A stretch of 64,000 nt of DNA. It comes from Streptomyces sp. HUAS YS2 (GTDB lineage: Bacteria > Actinomycetota > Actinomycetes > Streptomycetales > Streptomycetaceae). A program made the translations under genes and the position numbers. Shown in pieces: positions 1 through 9,425 of this stretch; position 1 is the first letter of the stretch, and each line of letters opens with the position of its first letter. The notes under the pieces were generated by a model. The model saw only the letters and a list, made by a program, of their open reading frames with translations. It searched no databases and had not been told where the DNA came from. The stretch is from the NCBI RefSeq assembly GCF_033343995.1, contig NZ_CP137573.1, positions 3,381,001 to 3,445,000 on the forward strand, in the 5' to 3' direction.

Positions 1-688
1 AGCCGAGCGCCTTCAGCAGCACGGTGACGGACTGCTTGCGCTTGCGGTCGATGCGGACACCGACCATGTCGCGCTTGTCGATCTCCATCTCCAGCCAGGC
101 ACCCCGGGACGGGATGATCTTGGCGGAGAAGATGTCCTTGTCGGACGTCTTGTCGATGGAGGAGTCGAAGTACACACCCGGCGAGCGGACGAGCTGCGAC
201 ACCACGACACGCTCGGTGCCGTTGATGACGAAGGTGCCCTTGTTCGTCATGAGCGGGAAGTCGCCCATGAAGACAGTCTGGGACTTGATCTCGCCGGTCT
301 CGTTGTTGGTGAATTCCGCGGTGACGAAGAGCGGGGCGCCGTACGTGAAGTCACGGTCCTTGCACTCGTCGATCGAGTTCTTCGGCGGCTCGAACCGGTG
401 GTCTCGGAACGTCAGCGACATCGACCCGGAGAAGTCCTCGATCGGGGAGATCTCCTCGAAGATCTCCTCCAGACCGGACTTCGTGGGGACGTCCTGTCCC
501 GACTCAAGGGCTGCCTCGACGCGAGCCTTCCACGCGGCGTTGCCGAGCAGCCAGTCAAAGCTCTCGGTCTGCAGCGCGAGGAGGTTCGGAACCTCGAGGG
601 GCTCCTTGATCTTTGCAAAGGAGATGCGCAGCGGGGCGGTGCTGGCGCCGTTGTTCGTATTGGTCGAGGCGTTGCGCGAGGCGGCCAA
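1..688 (-). CDS. rpoB: RNA polymerase beta subunit, N-terminal part (gene continues off the left edge)
   Basis: This is the first 229 residues of the beta subunit of RNA polymerase, which makes all cellular RNA. The reading begins at a TTG codon with GGAAGGA seven bases upstream and gives [16 protein letters not shown] followed by [19 protein letters not shown], the usual actinobacterial start. The part seen covers the beginning of the protrusion and lobe region (for example [16 protein letters not shown] and RSPGVYFD); the rifampicin region and the rest are outside the window. It lies downstream of rplJ-rplL in the same orientation, after a gap of about 525 bp. The TTG start is an inference from the ribosome-binding site and family conservation. 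Identity is certain. Confidence 0.98.
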   Translation of the reverse strand, partial: MAASRNASTNTNNGASTAPLRISFAKIKEPLEVPNLLALQTESFDWLLGNAAWKARVEAALESGQDVPTKSGLEEIFEEISPIEDFSGSMSLTFRDHRFEPPKNSIDECKDRDFTYGAPLFVTAEFTNNETGEIKSQTVFMGDFPLMTNKGTFVINGTERVVVSQLVRSPGVYFDSSIDKTSDKDIFSAKIIPSRGAWLEMEIDKRDMVGVRIDRKRKQSVTVLLKALG

Positions 689-848
689 GAGGGGGTCCTT
701 CCGAGGGCTCGGACTCACTACGCGCGTACCGGTCCCCAGCAGGCCATCGAACTAAAATCCCTGGTCAGGGCGTTTGGTCGACGATGGTCTTAGGAGGGCA
801 TGCCCCTGGTGACGGGCAGGGGGCAGCTAACAGGCAGCGCAAAGGGTC

Positions 849-877
849 AGTGTAGCCACTTGGCCCACTGATGTCCA
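849..877 (-). promoter_or_regulatory. Candidate rpoB promoter
   Basis: Reading the minus strand, TGGACA (877-872) and TACACT (854-849) are separated by exactly 17 bases, a good match to a vegetative sigma-factor promoter. Transcription would start near 842 and give a leader of about 155 bases before the TTG start of rpoB. This is a sequence match only. Confidence 0.55.
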
Positions 878-1130
878 GGGCGAGTTCTTCGCGACCCTCG
901 TTGTTCTCATCTCCGCGGTACCTCGCGCCGTGCGGCGCACCTCGATACTGCCCCTTCGGTCGTCGATCCATGCCTCGGATTCGGATCGTTGTGACGACGC
1001 GTCCTGAGAATTGCGCGCTGCGTGCGGTTCGTCAAGGCCCCCGGGCCTGCGGGGCGCACGGCGAAGATCACCATACTCCGCCCCCGGCCAGGCACAAGAC
1101 CGCCGCCACGCGCCGTCCGGGGAACGCCGA

Positions 1131-1160
1131 AGGGCGACCACCCAGATGGGTGATCGCCCT
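1131..1160 (-). terminator. Hairpin after rplL
   Basis: Two 13-base arms (AGGGCGACCACCC and GGGTGATCGCCCT) pair with one mismatch around an AGAT loop. It sits 53 bases after the rplL stop. There is no long U-run, so it may be an attenuator or RNA-processing site that adjusts rplJL versus rpoBC output rather than a full stop. Confidence 0.6.
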
Positions 1161-1213
1161 TCACGCTGCGAGCGTTACACGCTCAACAGAAGAGTCGCTG
1201 ACGCGACGAGGTG

Positions 1214-1597
1214 TTACTTGACCTCGACGGCCGCACCGGCGCCCTTGAGGGCCTCGGCAGCCTTGTCAGCGGCCTCCTTGTTGACCTTCTCGAGGACCGG
1301 CTTCGGGGTGCCGTCGACGAGGTCCTTGGCCTCCTTCAGACCCAGGGAGGTCAGCTCACGCACGACCTTGATGACCTGGATCTTCTTGTCGCCGGCGCCG
1401 GTGAGGATGACGTCGAACTCGTCCTTCTCCTCAGCAGCCTCGACCGGGGCGCCCGGGGCACCCGGGGCGGCAACGGCGACGGCCGCGGCGGCGGTGACGT
1501 CGAACTTGTCCTCGAACGCCTTCACGAACTCGGAGAGCTCGATGAGGGTCATCTCCTCGAACTGGGCGAGGAGGTCTTCCTGAGAGAGCTTCGCCAT
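1214..1597 (-). CDS. rplL: 50S ribosomal protein L7/L12
   Basis: This is the stalk protein of the large ribosomal subunit, which recruits translation GTPases. It is 127 residues, the usual length, with the N-terminal dimerisation region [16 protein letters not shown], a flexible Ala/Gly/Pro hinge (about residues 38-55), and the conserved C-terminal domain ([20 protein letters not shown]). I chose the ATG at 1597 because it has GGAAGGAT upstream and matches the family; an in-frame ATG at 1615 would add six residues without support. It follows rplJ after 110 bases, in the usual rplJ-rplL unit. Confidence 0.98.
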   Translation of the reverse strand: MAKLSQEDLLAQFEEMTLIELSEFVKAFEDKFDVTAAAAVAVAAPGAPGAPVEAAEEKDEFDVILTGAGDKKIQVIKVVRELTSLGLKEAKDLVDGTPKPVLEKVNKEAADKAAEALKGAGAAVEVK

Positions 1598-1707
1598 GAT
1601 GGGCGATCCTTCCACTAAATCGGCAGGTGCCGGTTGTATAGAGAGGCGGGCGTATCGGCCCGCTACGACCCGCGCGCTAGGCGGCGCGGATCAATGCGCG
1701 AGCCGAA

Positions 1708-2238
1708 TTACTCGGCACCGCCCTGCTCGGCCTGCTTGGCACGGAGCGCGTCCACGGTGCGGACGAGCTTCGACGGCAGCGCCTGGAAGAGCTGAGCAGC
1801 CTGAGACTGCTTGCCCTTGAACGCGCCGGCCAGCTTGCTGAGCAGAACCTCGCGGGACTCGAGGTCCGCAAGCTTCTTGATGTCGTCGGCGGAGAGAGCC
1901 TTACCGTCAAGGACACCGGCCTTGATGATGAGGTTCGGGTTCTCCTTGGCGAAGTCACGCAGAGCCTTCGCCGACTCCACCGGGTCACCGGTGACGAAGG
2001 CGACCGCGGTCGGACCAGCGAAGTGCTCGTCCAGTGCGGTGATCCCGGCCTCGTTGGCCGCGATCTTGGTCAGCGTGTTCTTCACCACGGCGTACTGGGC
2101 GTTCTCACCGAGAGAGCGACGCAGCGTCTTGAGCTGCGCGACGGTGAGACCCCGGTACTCGGTCAGCACGGCGGCGTTGGAGCTCTGGAACGCGTCCTTG
2201 AGCTCGGCCACCGATGCAGCCTTGTTGGGCGTCGGCAT
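1708..2238 (-). CDS. rplJ: 50S ribosomal protein L10
   Basis: L10 anchors the L7/L12 dimers at the base of the ribosomal stalk. The protein is 176 residues, with the family signature [17 protein letters not shown] and [18 protein letters not shown] near the N terminus and a C-terminal helix that would carry L12. The ATG at 2238 follows GGAAGGAGG. In many bacteria the L10-L12 complex binds its own leader RNA and represses translation; the 326-base leader here contains a hairpin followed by a U-rich run (2289-2323), consistent with that kind of control. Confidence 0.98.
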   Translation of the reverse strand: MPTPNKAASVAELKDAFQSSNAAVLTEYRGLTVAQLKTLRRSLGENAQYAVVKNTLTKIAANEAGITALDEHFAGPTAVAFVTGDPVESAKALRDFAKENPNLIIKAGVLDGKALSADDIKKLADLESREVLLSKLAGAFKGKQSQAAQLFQALPSKLVRTVDALRAKQAEQGGAE

Positions 2239-2288
2239 AGTGCGTCGGCCTCCTTCCGGGTGATGAGGACCGCTCAGAAGGGGCTGAA

Positions 2289-2323
2289 CAAAACAAAACG
2301 CCCCGGGCGCAGGCGCACGGGGC
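2289..2323 (-). promoter_or_regulatory. Hairpin plus U-run in the rplJ leader (candidate attenuator)
   Basis: On the minus strand GCCCC (2323-2319) pairs with GGGGC (2304-2300) around a GC-rich loop and is followed directly by TTTTGTTTTG (2299-2290). This looks like an intrinsic terminator 50 bases before rplJ, inside the transcript rather than after a gene. It is the expected place for L10 autoregulation, but the mechanism is inferred. Confidence 0.5.
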
Positions 2324-2491
2324 TCAGCTCGACCGAATCGTACGATCCGGGAACTCTTCCACGATCACCTGCGCGGGTCGTTCGCATCAATCAGCGAATC
2401 CTTCGGCCACCGCACCCTCGCGGGCACAGCAACGACCAGCGGTCTTTGGCTTCTGGAAGACCATACGCGAACCGGTACGCGGCAAGCAAAT

Positions 2492-2526
2492 CGGGCCCCG
2501 CTCCTCCGGAGAGGTGCGGGGCCCGA
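2492..2526 (-). terminator. Terminator of rplK-rplA
   Basis: Perfect 10-base arms CGGGCCCCGC and GCGGGGCCCG enclose a 15-base loop, 38 bases after the rplA stop. It separates rplKA from the rplJ promoter region. Confidence 0.75.
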
Positions 2527-2564
2527 GGCGCTGCGAGCCGGCCCCGAGGGGCCTTTCAGAGGGC

Positions 2565-3293
2565 TCAGACCGCGGCCGGGTCCTCCTCGACGAGGAGGTT
2601 ACGGGTGCGGTTGGAGTCCAGCGGGATGCCGGGGCCCATCGTCGTCGTCAGGGTCGCCTTCTTGATGTAGCGGCCCTTGGCGGCGGACGGCTTCAGACGG
2701 AGGATCTCCTCCAGAGCCGCGGCGTAGTTCTCGACCAGCTTCGTCTCGTCGAAGGAGACCTTGCCGATGATGAAGTGCAGGTTCGAGTGCTTGTCGACGC
2801 GGAACTCGATCTTGCCGCCCTTGATGTCGTTGACAGCCTTCGCGACATCGGGGGTGACGGTGCCGGTCTTCGGGTTCGGCATGAGACCACGCGGGCCGAG
2901 GACGCGGCCGAGGCGGCCGACCTTGCCCATGAGGTCCGGGGTGGCCACCACGGCGTCGAACTCGTTCAGGCGCTGGCCCTTGGAGATCTCGTCGATGAGC
3001 TCGTCGGAGCCGACGATGTCGGCGCCCGCGGCGATCGCGGCCTCGGCACGGTCACCGGTCGCGAAGACCAGGACCCGGGCGGTCTTACCGGTGCCGTGCG
3101 GAAGGTTCACGGTGCCACGGACCATCTGGTCGGCCTTGCGCGGGTCGACGCCCAGGCGGAAGGCGACCTCGACGGTGCCGTCGAACTTCGTGGTGGCGGT
3201 GTCCTTGGCGAGACGGACGGCCTCGAGGGGAGCGTAGTTCCGCTCGCGGTCGACCTTGGCGTCCGCGGAGCGGAGAGCCTTGCTGCGCTTCAC
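2565..3293 (-). CDS. rplA: 50S ribosomal protein L1
   Basis: L1 forms the mobile stalk at the ribosomal E site and in many bacteria also represses its own rplK-rplA mRNA. The 242-residue protein shows the family motifs [34 protein letters not shown] and the conserved C-terminal [13 protein letters not shown]. Translation starts at a GTG (3293) with GGAG seven bases upstream; no ATG in frame lies nearby. It follows rplK after 79 bases with no clear terminator between, so the two form one operon. Confidence 0.98.
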   Translation of the reverse strand: MKRSKALRSADAKVDRERNYAPLEAVRLAKDTATTKFDGTVEVAFRLGVDPRKADQMVRGTVNLPHGTGKTARVLVFATGDRAEAAIAAGADIVGSDELIDEISKGQRLNEFDAVVATPDLMGKVGRLGRVLGPRGLMPNPKTGTVTPDVAKAVNDIKGGKIEFRVDKHSNLHFIIGKVSFDETKLVENYAAALEEILRLKPSAAKGRYIKKATLTTTMGPGIPLDSNRTRNLLVEEDPAAV

Positions 3294-3372
3294 TTCTTCT
3301 CCTGTTGGTTCAGGTATGGAGTCGTGGTGCGGGCCGGCGCAGGCCCTACCACTGAGGTCACAAGGGGGCTGA

Positions 3373-3807
3373 TCAGCCCTCGACCGTGATGCCCATGGAA
3401 CGGGCGGTGCCGGCGATGATCTTCGACGCGGCGTCCAGGTCGTTGGCGTTCAGGTCGGGCAGCTTGACCGTGGCGATCTCGCGGACCTGGGCGGCCGTGA
3501 GCTTGGCGACCTTGGTCTTGTGCGGCTCGCCGGAGCCCTTGTCCACACCCGCGGCCTTGAGGATCAGCTTGGCGGCCGGCGGAGTCTTGGTGATGAAGGT
3601 GAAGGAACGGTCCTCGTAGACCGTGATCTCCACCGGCACGACCATGCCACGCTGCGACTCGGTCGCGGCGTTGTAGGCCTTGCAGAACTCCATGATGTTG
3701 ACGCCGTGCTGACCGAGCGCGGGGCCGACCGGCGGGGCCGGGTTCGCCGCACCGGCGTTGATCTGGAGCTTGATAAGCCCCGTGACCTTCTTCTTCTTGG
3801 GAGGCAT
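3373..3807 (-). CDS. rplK: 50S ribosomal protein L11
   Basis: L11 lies at the GTPase-associated centre of the ribosome and is needed for stringent-response activation by RelA and for thiopeptide sensitivity. The protein is 144 residues, the normal size. The N-terminal domain has the proline-rich signature [22 protein letters not shown] and the C-terminal RNA-binding domain ends with [14 protein letters not shown]. The ATG at 3807 has GGAGAGAGCT upstream. It is first in rplK-rplA and is separated from nusG by a strong terminator. Confidence 0.98.
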
Positions 3808-3914
3808 AGCTCTCTCCGGGTCCTAGTGAGAGTTTTCAGCCGATCCATCCGGTCATCCGGATGGAGGCATACCGCACAACGATAACGGGTATAGCTGCGC
3901 GGCCAAAAACCGAG

Positions 3915-3949
3915 CAGGTCAGAGGGGCTACGAGAGCCTCTCTGACCTG
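3915..3949 (-). terminator. Terminator of secE-nusG
   Basis: Arms CAGGTCAGAGGGGC and GCCTCTCTGACCTG (14 bases, one mismatch) are followed on the minus strand by GGTTTTTGG, the U-run expected of an intrinsic terminator. It lies 29 bases after the nusG stop. Confidence 0.85.
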
Positions 3950-3977
3950 GTCGGAAATCTGTGAAGAGCTGGTGCTG

Positions 3978-4868
3978 CTAGTTCTTCTGGATCTGGTCGA
4001 AGCTGAGCTCGACCGGGGTCTCGCGACCGAAGATCTCGACGAGGCCCTTGACCTTCTTCGAGTCGGCGTTGATCTCGTTGATCGTGGCCTGCAGCGTGGC
4101 GAAGGGGCCGTCGGTGACGGTGACCGAGTCGCCGACCTCGAAGTCCAGCACCTCGACGGTGACCTTGCGGGCCGGAGCCGGCTTGCCCTCGGCCTCGGCG
4201 GCCTCGCGGGCGGCCTTCTCCTCGGCCTCCGGGGCGAGCATCTTGACGATCTCGTCCAGGGTCAGCGGGTACGGGTCGTAGGCGTTGCCCACGAAGCCGG
4301 TGACGCCGGGGGTGTTGCGGACGACGCCCCAGGACTCGTTCGTCAGGTCCATGCGGACGAGCACGTAGCCGGGCAGCTTGTTCTGCCGGACGTTCTTGCG
4401 CTCGCCGTTCTTGATCTGGACGATCTCTTCCTCGGGGACCTCGGCCTGGTAGATGAAGTCCTCGACGTTCAGCGAGACGGCACGCTGCTCCAGGTTGGCC
4501 TTCACGCGCTTCTCGTAGCCCGCGTAGGTGTGGATGACGTACCACTCGCCGGGCAGGCCGCGGAGCTCGTCGCGCAGGGCCTGGATCGGGTCGACGGGGG
4601 CGGCCGGCTCGGCCTCCTCCTCGTCCTCGGCGACGACCTCGGCCTCTTCGGCGTCCTCGTCCTCGGACTCGTCGGCGTCCTCGGCCTCGTCGTCGGCGTC
4701 GGTCTCGTCGGCGTCCTCGGCCTCGGCCTCGTCGCTCTCGTCCTCGATGTGGAGAGCGGCCTCTTCGGCTGCCTCGCCCGCAGCGGCGTCAGCAGCCTCG
4801 GCCTGGTCCTCGTCGGCCGCCTCGACGATGTCGAGCTCGTCCTCAACGTTCAGGTTCGGGTCAGACAC
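3978..4868 (-). CDS. nusG: Transcription termination/antitermination factor NusG
   Basis: NusG binds RNA polymerase and links it to Rho or to the ribosome. The 296-residue protein begins with an acidic Ala/Asp/Glu-rich extension of about 115 residues, typical of streptomycete NusG and absent in E. coli. Then come the NGN domain ([23 protein letters not shown]) and the C-terminal KOW domain ([15 protein letters not shown]). I chose the GTG at 4868 ([20 protein letters not shown]): it has GGAAGAAG upstream and matches the family, whereas an upstream ATG at 4988 would overlap the secE coding region. It is 76 bases after secE in one operon. Confidence 0.96.
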   Translation of the reverse strand: MSDPNLNVEDELDIVEAADEDQAEAADAAAGEAAEEAALHIEDESDEAEAEDADETDADDEAEDADESEDEDAEEAEVVAEDEEEAEPAAPVDPIQALRDELRGLPGEWYVIHTYAGYEKRVKANLEQRAVSLNVEDFIYQAEVPEEEIVQIKNGERKNVRQNKLPGYVLVRMDLTNESWGVVRNTPGVTGFVGNAYDPYPLTLDEIVKMLAPEAEEKAAREAAEAEGKPAPARKVTVEVLDFEVGDSVTVTDGPFATLQATINEINADSKKVKGLVEIFGRETPVELSFDQIQKN

Positions 4869-4944
4869 GGTGGCTGCTTCTTCCTGCGATACAGATGGGG
4901 TGGAACATGCGAAAAGGGGCGCCAGGAGGCGCCCTCCGCGGGAA

Positions 4945-5232
4945 TCAGCCGAAGACGTACTTGACTGCTTCCTGGAAGCCATAGTCAATCACGGTTACGA
5001 GACCGATCATGATGACAACGAAGACGATCACCACAGTGGTGTAGGACGTCAGCTGGCTGCGCGTGGGCCAGACGACCTTGCGGAGCTCCGCGATGATCTG
5101 GCGGTAGAAGACCGCGAGACGGCCCAGAGGGCCCTTCTTGCCGCGCTTGCCGCCCTTGCGGGACTTCTTCTTCGAGTCCGGAGCCTCGTCCTGGGCATCA
5201 GGCATGTCGATGGAGCCCACGGCGTCCGTCAC
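4945..5232 (-). CDS. secE: Preprotein translocase subunit SecE
   Basis: SecE clamps SecY in the plasma-membrane protein-export channel. The 95-residue protein has a long basic N-terminal extension ([19 protein letters not shown]), the conserved amphipathic stretch [20 protein letters not shown], and a single membrane helix (about residues 65-86). Translation starts at GTG 5232 with AGGTGAGAG upstream. It lies 106 bases after tRNA-Trp and before nusG, the order found across Actinobacteria. Confidence 0.97.
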   Translation of the reverse strand: MTDAVGSIDMPDAQDEAPDSKKKSRKGGKRGKKGPLGRLAVFYRQIIAELRKVVWPTRSQLTSYTTVVIVFVVIMIGLVTVIDYGFQEAVKYVFG

Positions 5233-5338
5233 GATCTCTCACCTGATTCCGGGTCGTGGCCGTGCCGCGCCCGGGTGGAGCCGCACGGCGGTGCAATAGC
5301 AAGACGTACATGCGCACACAACCTGGCGGTGTGTGTAG

Positions 5339-5411
5339 CAGGGCCGGAGGGACTTGAACCCCCAACCTTCGGTTTTGGAGACCGGTGCTCTACCAATTGA
5401 GCTACGACCCT
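5339..5411 (-). tRNA. tRNA-Trp (anticodon CCA)
   Basis: The minus strand gives a 73-base cloverleaf: acceptor stem AGGGTCG/CGGCCCT, D-arm GCTC..GAGC, anticodon arm CCGGT-CTCCAAA-ACCGG with anticodon CCA, and T-arm GGGGGTTCAAGTCCC(T)CC. The CCA end is not encoded. Confidence 0.97.
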
Positions 5412-5614
5412 TTGCGGTGTCCCCAACCTACCGCATCGTGAGATGTGGTCGGTGAGGGCCAACGAGCAGTGAGTGTACGTGTTCATGAGCGCCGCGTCGA
5501 ACAGAAAGCACGTCGGAGCCCTGCCGAGCCCTCTGCGTGACCGGTAATGACCGGTCCTGTCCGCCCTTCGAAACCTGTGTGCCCGGTCCGGAGACGGTCT
5601 GGGACCATGGCCGC

Positions 5615-6841
5615 ATGAGCGCTGCTACCCCTCCGACCGAGCGCCGGGTCTCCGCCCGCATCGGCGCGATCTCCGAGTCCGCCACCCTCGCCGTCGACGC
5701 CAAGGCCAAGGCCCTCAAGGCCGCCGGCCGTCCGGTGATCGGCTTCGGCGCCGGTGAGCCCGACTTCCCGACCCCGGACTACATCGTCGAGGCGGCCGTC
5801 GAGGCCTGCAAGAACCCCAAGTACCACCGCTACACGCCGGCCGGCGGTCTGCCCGAGCTGAAGAAGGCCATCGCCGAGAAGACCCTGCGGGACTCCGGTC
5901 TCGAGGTCGACCCGGCCGAGGTCCTGGTGACCAACGGTGGCAAGCAGGCCATCTACGAGGCCTTCGCCGCGATCCTCGACCCGGGCGACGAGGTCATCGT
6001 CCCGGCGCCGTACTGGACCACGTACCCGGAGTCGATCCGGCTGGCGGGCGGTGTCCCGGTGGAGGTCGTGGCCGACGAGACCACCGGCTACCGGGTCTCC
6101 GTCGAGCAGCTGGAGGCGGCGCGCACGGAGAACACGAAGGTCCTGCTCTTCGTCTCCCCGTCGAACCCGACCGGCGCGGTCTACAGCGAGGAGGACGCGC
6201 GCGCGATCGGCGAGTGGGCCGCCGAGCACGGCCTGTGGGTGCTGACCGACGAGATCTACGAGCACCTGGTCTACGGCGACGCCACGTTCACCTCGCTGCC
6301 GAAGCTGGTCCCGGCACTGCGCGACAAGTGCATCATCGTCAACGGCGTCGCCAAGACGTACGCGATGACCGGCTGGCGCGTCGGGTGGATCGTGGGCCCG
6401 AAGGACGTGGTGAAGGCCGCGACCAACCTGCAGTCGCACGCCACCTCCAACGTGAGCAACGTGGCCCAGGTGGCCGCACTCGCCGCCGTCTCCGGCGACC
6501 TGGACGCGGTCGCGGAGATGCGCGAGGCGTTCGACCGCCGCCGCCAGACCATCGTGCGGATGCTCAACGAGATCGACGGCGTGGTCTGCCCGACCCCCGA
6601 GGGCGCGTTCTACGCGTACCCGTCGGTGAAGGCCCTGCTGGGCAAGGAGATCCGCGGCAAGCGCCCGGCGACCTCCGTGGAGCTCGCGGCACTGATCCTG
6701 GACGAGGCCGAGGTCGCGGTCGTCCCGGGCGAGGCGTTCGGCACGCCGGGCTACCTGCGCCTGTCGTACGCGCTGGGCGACGAGGACCTGGTCGAGGGCG
6801 TGTCCCGGATCCAGAAGCTGCTCGCCGAGGCGCGCGACTGA
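5615..6841 (+). CDS. aspC: Class I aminotransferase (aspartate aminotransferase type)
   Basis: This is a PLP enzyme of the AAT class I family that moves amino groups between amino acids and 2-oxoacids; aspartate with 2-oxoglutarate is the likeliest pair. It is 408 residues. Motifs include [45 protein letters not shown], the PLP-lysine segment [17 protein letters not shown], and a C-terminal [13 protein letters not shown] with the substrate arginine. The start at 5615 matches the family and begins just before the conserved [16 protein letters not shown]; a longer reading from 5537 lacks support. It is divergent from tRNA-Trp and ends at a strong terminator. Confidence 0.9.
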   Translation: MSAATPPTERRVSARIGAISESATLAVDAKAKALKAAGRPVIGFGAGEPDFPTPDYIVEAAVEACKNPKYHRYTPAGGLPELKKAIAEKTLRDSGLEVDPAEVLVTNGGKQAIYEAFAAILDPGDEVIVPAPYWTTYPESIRLAGGVPVEVVADETTGYRVSVEQLEAARTENTKVLLFVSPSNPTGAVYSEEDARAIGEWAAEHGLWVLTDEIYEHLVYGDATFTSLPKLVPALRDKCIIVNGVAKTYAMTGWRVGWIVGPKDVVKAATNLQSHATSNVSNVAQVAALAAVSGDLDAVAEMREAFDRRRQTIVRMLNEIDGVVCPTPEGAFYAYPSVKALLGKEIRGKRPATSVELAALILDEAEVAVVPGEAFGTPGYLRLSYALGDEDLVEGVSRIQKLLAEARD

Positions 6842-6866
6842 CGTCCGCTTCTGCGATGAGCCCGTG

Positions 6867-6900
6867 ACGGGCCCCCGGCGCTGCGCCGGGGGCCCGTTTT
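6867..6900 (+). terminator. Terminator of aspC
   Basis: A perfect long hairpin (15-base arms beginning ACGGGCCCCCGGCG) with a tiny loop is followed by TTTT, 26 bases after the aspC stop. Confidence 0.85.
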
Positions 6901-6970
6901 CACGTTCGAGCAAGGTCCCGATCGGGGAAAGGGACTCCCGTAGTCCATTCGGGTGGGGCAAGATCGGGCG

Positions 6971-7999
6971 ATGGAGCACGTACGCGATCTGACGCTTCTC
7001 CCGAAGGCCCACCTGCATCTGCACTTCACCGGCTCGATGCGGCCCACGACGCTGATCGAGCTGGCCGACAAGTACGGCGTCCACCTCCCCGAGGCGCTGA
7101 CCGGCGGTGAACCGCCGAAGCTGCGCGCCACCGACGAGCGGGGCTGGTTCCGTTTCCAGCGGCTGTACGACATGGCCCGCTCCTGCCTGCGCGCCCCGGA
7201 GGACATCCAGCGCCTCGTGCGGGAGGCCGCGCAGGAGGACGTCCGGGACGGCTCCGGCTGGCTGGAGATCCAGGTCGACCCCACCTCGTACGCACCCCGG
7301 CTCGGCGGGCTGATCCCGGCCCTGGAGATCATCCTGGACGCCGTGGAGACGGCCTCCCGGGACACCGGGCTCGGGATGAGGGTCCTGGTGGCCGCCAACC
7401 GGATGAAGCACCCGCTGGACGCCCGTACGCTCGCCCGGCTCGCGGTCCGTTACGCCGACCGGGGGATCGTCGGCTTCGGCCTGTCCAACGACGAGCGGCG
7501 CGGCATGGCCCGCGACTTCGACCGGGCCTTCGCGATCGCCCGCGAGGGCGGTCTGCTGGCCGCGCCGCACGGCGGCGAGCTCACCGGACCGGCGTCGGTC
7601 CGGGACTGCCTGGACGACCTGCACGCCTCCCGCATCGGCCACGGCGTGCGCGCCGCGGAGGACCCGCGGCTGCTGCGCAAGCTCGCCGAGAAGGGCGTGA
7701 CCTGCGAGGTCTGCCCGGCGTCCAACGTTGCGCTCGGCGTGTACGAGAAGCCCGAGGACGTCCCGCTGCGCACGCTGTTCGAGGCGGGGGTGCCGATGGC
7801 CCTGGGCGCGGACGACCCACTGCTCTTCGGGTCGCGGCTGGCCGCCCAGTACGAGATCGCCCGCCGGTACCACGGCTTCACGGACGCGGAGCTGGCGGAG
7901 CTGGCCCGGCAGTCGGTGCGCGCCTCGGCGGCGCCGGAGGACGTCAGGCGGAAGCTGCTGTCCGGGGTCGACGACTGGCTGGCCGCCCCGGCGGCCTGA
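6971..7999 (+). CDS. Adenosine deaminase family protein
   Basis: The 342-residue protein belongs to the metal-dependent adenosine/AMP deaminase family, which converts adenosine-type nucleosides to inosine types. Metal and catalytic residues are visible: HLHLHFTGSM near the N terminus (HxH), PHGGEL (H and E), RIGHGVRA (catalytic His), and LGADDPLLFG (the Asp pair). The N-terminal HFTGS differs from the HLDG of classical enzymes, so the true substrate may be another purine. I prefer ATG 6971 over the GTG at 6953 because the family motif then starts at the usual distance. Its 3' end overlaps the convergent gene at 7944 by 56 bp. Confidence 0.85.
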   Translation: MEHVRDLTLLPKAHLHLHFTGSMRPTTLIELADKYGVHLPEALTGGEPPKLRATDERGWFRFQRLYDMARSCLRAPEDIQRLVREAAQEDVRDGSGWLEIQVDPTSYAPRLGGLIPALEIILDAVETASRDTGLGMRVLVAANRMKHPLDARTLARLAVRYADRGIVGFGLSNDERRGMARDFDRAFAIAREGGLLAAPHGGELTGPASVRDCLDDLHASRIGHGVRAAEDPRLLRKLAEKGVTCEVCPASNVALGVYEKPEDVPLRTLFEAGVPMALGADDPLLFGSRLAAQYEIARRYHGFTDAELAELARQSVRASAAPEDVRRKLLSGVDDWLAAPAA

Positions 8000-8663
8000 A
8001 GCGGTGCAGCGGGGGCCGGGCCTGGAAGCCGATGTCGAGCTCGGTCCGGTGTCCGGCGCGAGACGGGGCCAGGTAGGGCGTGAGCGAGGCGATCAGCGCG
8101 TCGTGGCCCTTGCGGGCGCGTTTCTCCAGCGGCCCGAAGCCGGCAGCGAGCGAGAAGGCGACGGACGCGGCGGAGAACACGTCCCGGCCGCCGTGCAGGA
8201 ACAGGGTGCCCGCGTGGACGGCAGGGTGCAGCCATTCGACGGCCCGCTCGTGACGGCGCTCGCGCTCCCGCTCCCAGTCGGCGGCGTGGGCGGCGGTGCG
8301 CTGCTCGTTCGTACGGACGGTCAGCGGGGTGCCGTCGCGCAGGCGCCCACGCAGCCCGGGCCAGGCGGAGGGACGCAGGCCGGGTGAGCGGTGGGCGAGG
8401 ACCAGGTCGACCGGGTCCACGGTGAAGAACGTGCGCGGGATGCTGTGTCGCAGCGGGACGTGCACGATCGTGTGCCGGGAGAAGGCGGCGAAGGAGAAGA
8501 GTGCGGCGAGGGCGTTGAGCCCCTCGTGGTCGCCGAGCAGATAGCCCCAGTGCTGCCCCACGGGGTCGTTGACGGTGGTGTGCCGCAGCGGCTGCCACGG
8601 CTGGACGATCCGGTACGCGTGAGGTCCGGTACGGATCCTGAACTCACGTACTTTCAGGCGCAT
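7944..8663 (-). CDS. Protein of unknown function
   Basis: I do not recognise this 239-residue protein. It is soluble, with no signal peptide or membrane helix. It has an Arg/Glu/His-rich helix near the middle (WERERERRHERAVEWLH) and a basic Pro/Arg-rich tail. GC at third codon positions is typical for the genome, and the reading frame is more plausible than its complement. The start at 8663 (MRLKVREFRIRTGPHAY) is uncertain because no clear ribosome-binding site is seen. The end overlaps the deaminase gene tail to tail. It follows the TetR gene by 59 bases in the same orientation and could be co-transcribed. Confidence 0.6.
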   Translation of the reverse strand: MRLKVREFRIRTGPHAYRIVQPWQPLRHTTVNDPVGQHWGYLLGDHEGLNALAALFSFAAFSRHTIVHVPLRHSIPRTFFTVDPVDLVLAHRSPGLRPSAWPGLRGRLRDGTPLTVRTNEQRTAAHAADWERERERRHERAVEWLHPAVHAGTLFLHGGRDVFSAASVAFSLAAGFGPLEKRARKGHDALIASLTPYLAPSRAGHRTELDIGFQARPPLHRFRPPGRPASRRPRTAASA

Positions 8664-8722
8664 GGCCGTGCTTTCGGAGGCATGGTGCCCAGCGTGGCGG
8701 GGGCGCGGAGGCGCCCGCAACG

Positions 8723-9328
8723 TCATTTCCTCGGGGCGATCCCGGCCATGAGGGTGCGGGCGAGGGCGGCGGCGAACTCGTCGAGCGGCCGGGGCGGACG
8801 GCGCTCGGGGGCCATCTCGTACGCGAAGGCGCGGTGCACGCAGGCGCCCAGGAGCAGGGACGCGGCGGCGTGCGTGTCGGCGTCGGGCGCGACGCGGCCG
8901 TGCTGCTGTTCGGCGCGGAGGTACGCGTCGAGCCCTTCGATGGGCTTGTGGGGGCCCGCGCCGAGGTCCCGCATGACCTCCTCGTGACGGTGTTTGAGCT
9001 GCGGTTCGGCGTAGAGGGAGGCGGCCATCGGGAAGGTCTGCTCGTAGAACAGGGCCGCGCTGCGGGCGATCTCGGTGAGGTTCTCCTCGACCGAGCGGCC
9101 GCCGGGGTCGGCGGCGAGGGTGCCGAGCAGTGCGCCGAGCCCGGGCAGCCGCTCGTTGAGCACCGTCACGAACAGCTCTTCCTTGCTGCTGAAGTACTTG
9201 TAGAGCGCGGCCTCGGAGCAGCCCGCGGCCTTCGCGATCTCCTTGGTGGTGGTGCGGGCGAGGCCGGCGGTCAGCATGAGGTGGCGGGCCGCGTCGACGA
9301 TGCGGACGCGAGTCGGCTTCTGGTCCAT
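8723..9328 (-). CDS. TetR family transcriptional regulator
   Basis: The 201-residue protein has an N-terminal TetR helix-turn-helix (about residues 8-55: RIVDAARHLMLTAGLARTT, then KEIAKAAGCSEAALYKYFSSKEELF) and a helical ligand-binding C-terminal part. It is divergent from the NAD(P)-binding oxidoreductase gene at 9426, with a palindromic operator candidate (9361-9407) between them, so it probably represses both. I chose ATG 9328 because the HTH begins just after it; the longer reading to 9403 would run through the operator. Confidence 0.88.
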   Translation of the reverse strand: MDQKPTRVRIVDAARHLMLTAGLARTTTKEIAKAAGCSEAALYKYFSSKEELFVTVLNERLPGLGALLGTLAADPGGRSVEENLTEIARSAALFYEQTFPMAASLYAEPQLKHRHEEVMRDLGAGPHKPIEGLDAYLRAEQQHGRVAPDADTHAAASLLLGACVHRAFAYEMAPERRPPRPLDEFAAALARTLMAGIAPRK

Positions 9329-9360
9329 GAAGGCTCGAATTCTCCGATCACGCTTGACGG

Positions 9361-9407
9361 GTGAGTGAGTACCCACCCACTCTAGAGGTAAGTGAATGCT
9401 CACTCAC
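9361..9407. promoter_or_regulatory. Candidate TetR operator
   Basis: GTGAGTGAG at 9361-9369 and its exact complement CTCACTCAC at 9399-9407 face each other, and the inner part carries related CCCACTC and AAGTGAATG elements. The site fills the gap between the TetR start (9328) and the ribosome-binding site of the divergent oxidoreductase. Confidence 0.65.
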
Positions 9408-9425
9408 CCCCAAGGAGGGTGCGAC

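Larger units (their letters stand above)
689..1213 (-). other. Long gene-free rplL-rpoB spacer
   Basis: I find no credible gene in these 525 bases. The spacer holds a hairpin just after rplL (1131-1160), a good promoter match (849-877), and about 160 bases that would be the rpoB leader. The length argues that rpoBC has its own promoter in addition to read-through from rplJL. Confidence 0.7.

Noticed and set aside
4869..4988. Forty-residue N-terminal extension of NusG
   Set aside because: It would overlap the secE coding region and is not conserved; the GTG at 4868 has GGAAGAAG upstream.
5483..7873. 796-residue open frame antisense to aspC and the deaminase
   Set aside because: Complement of two well-recognised enzymes; the sequence is Arg/Gly/Val-rich with no domain.
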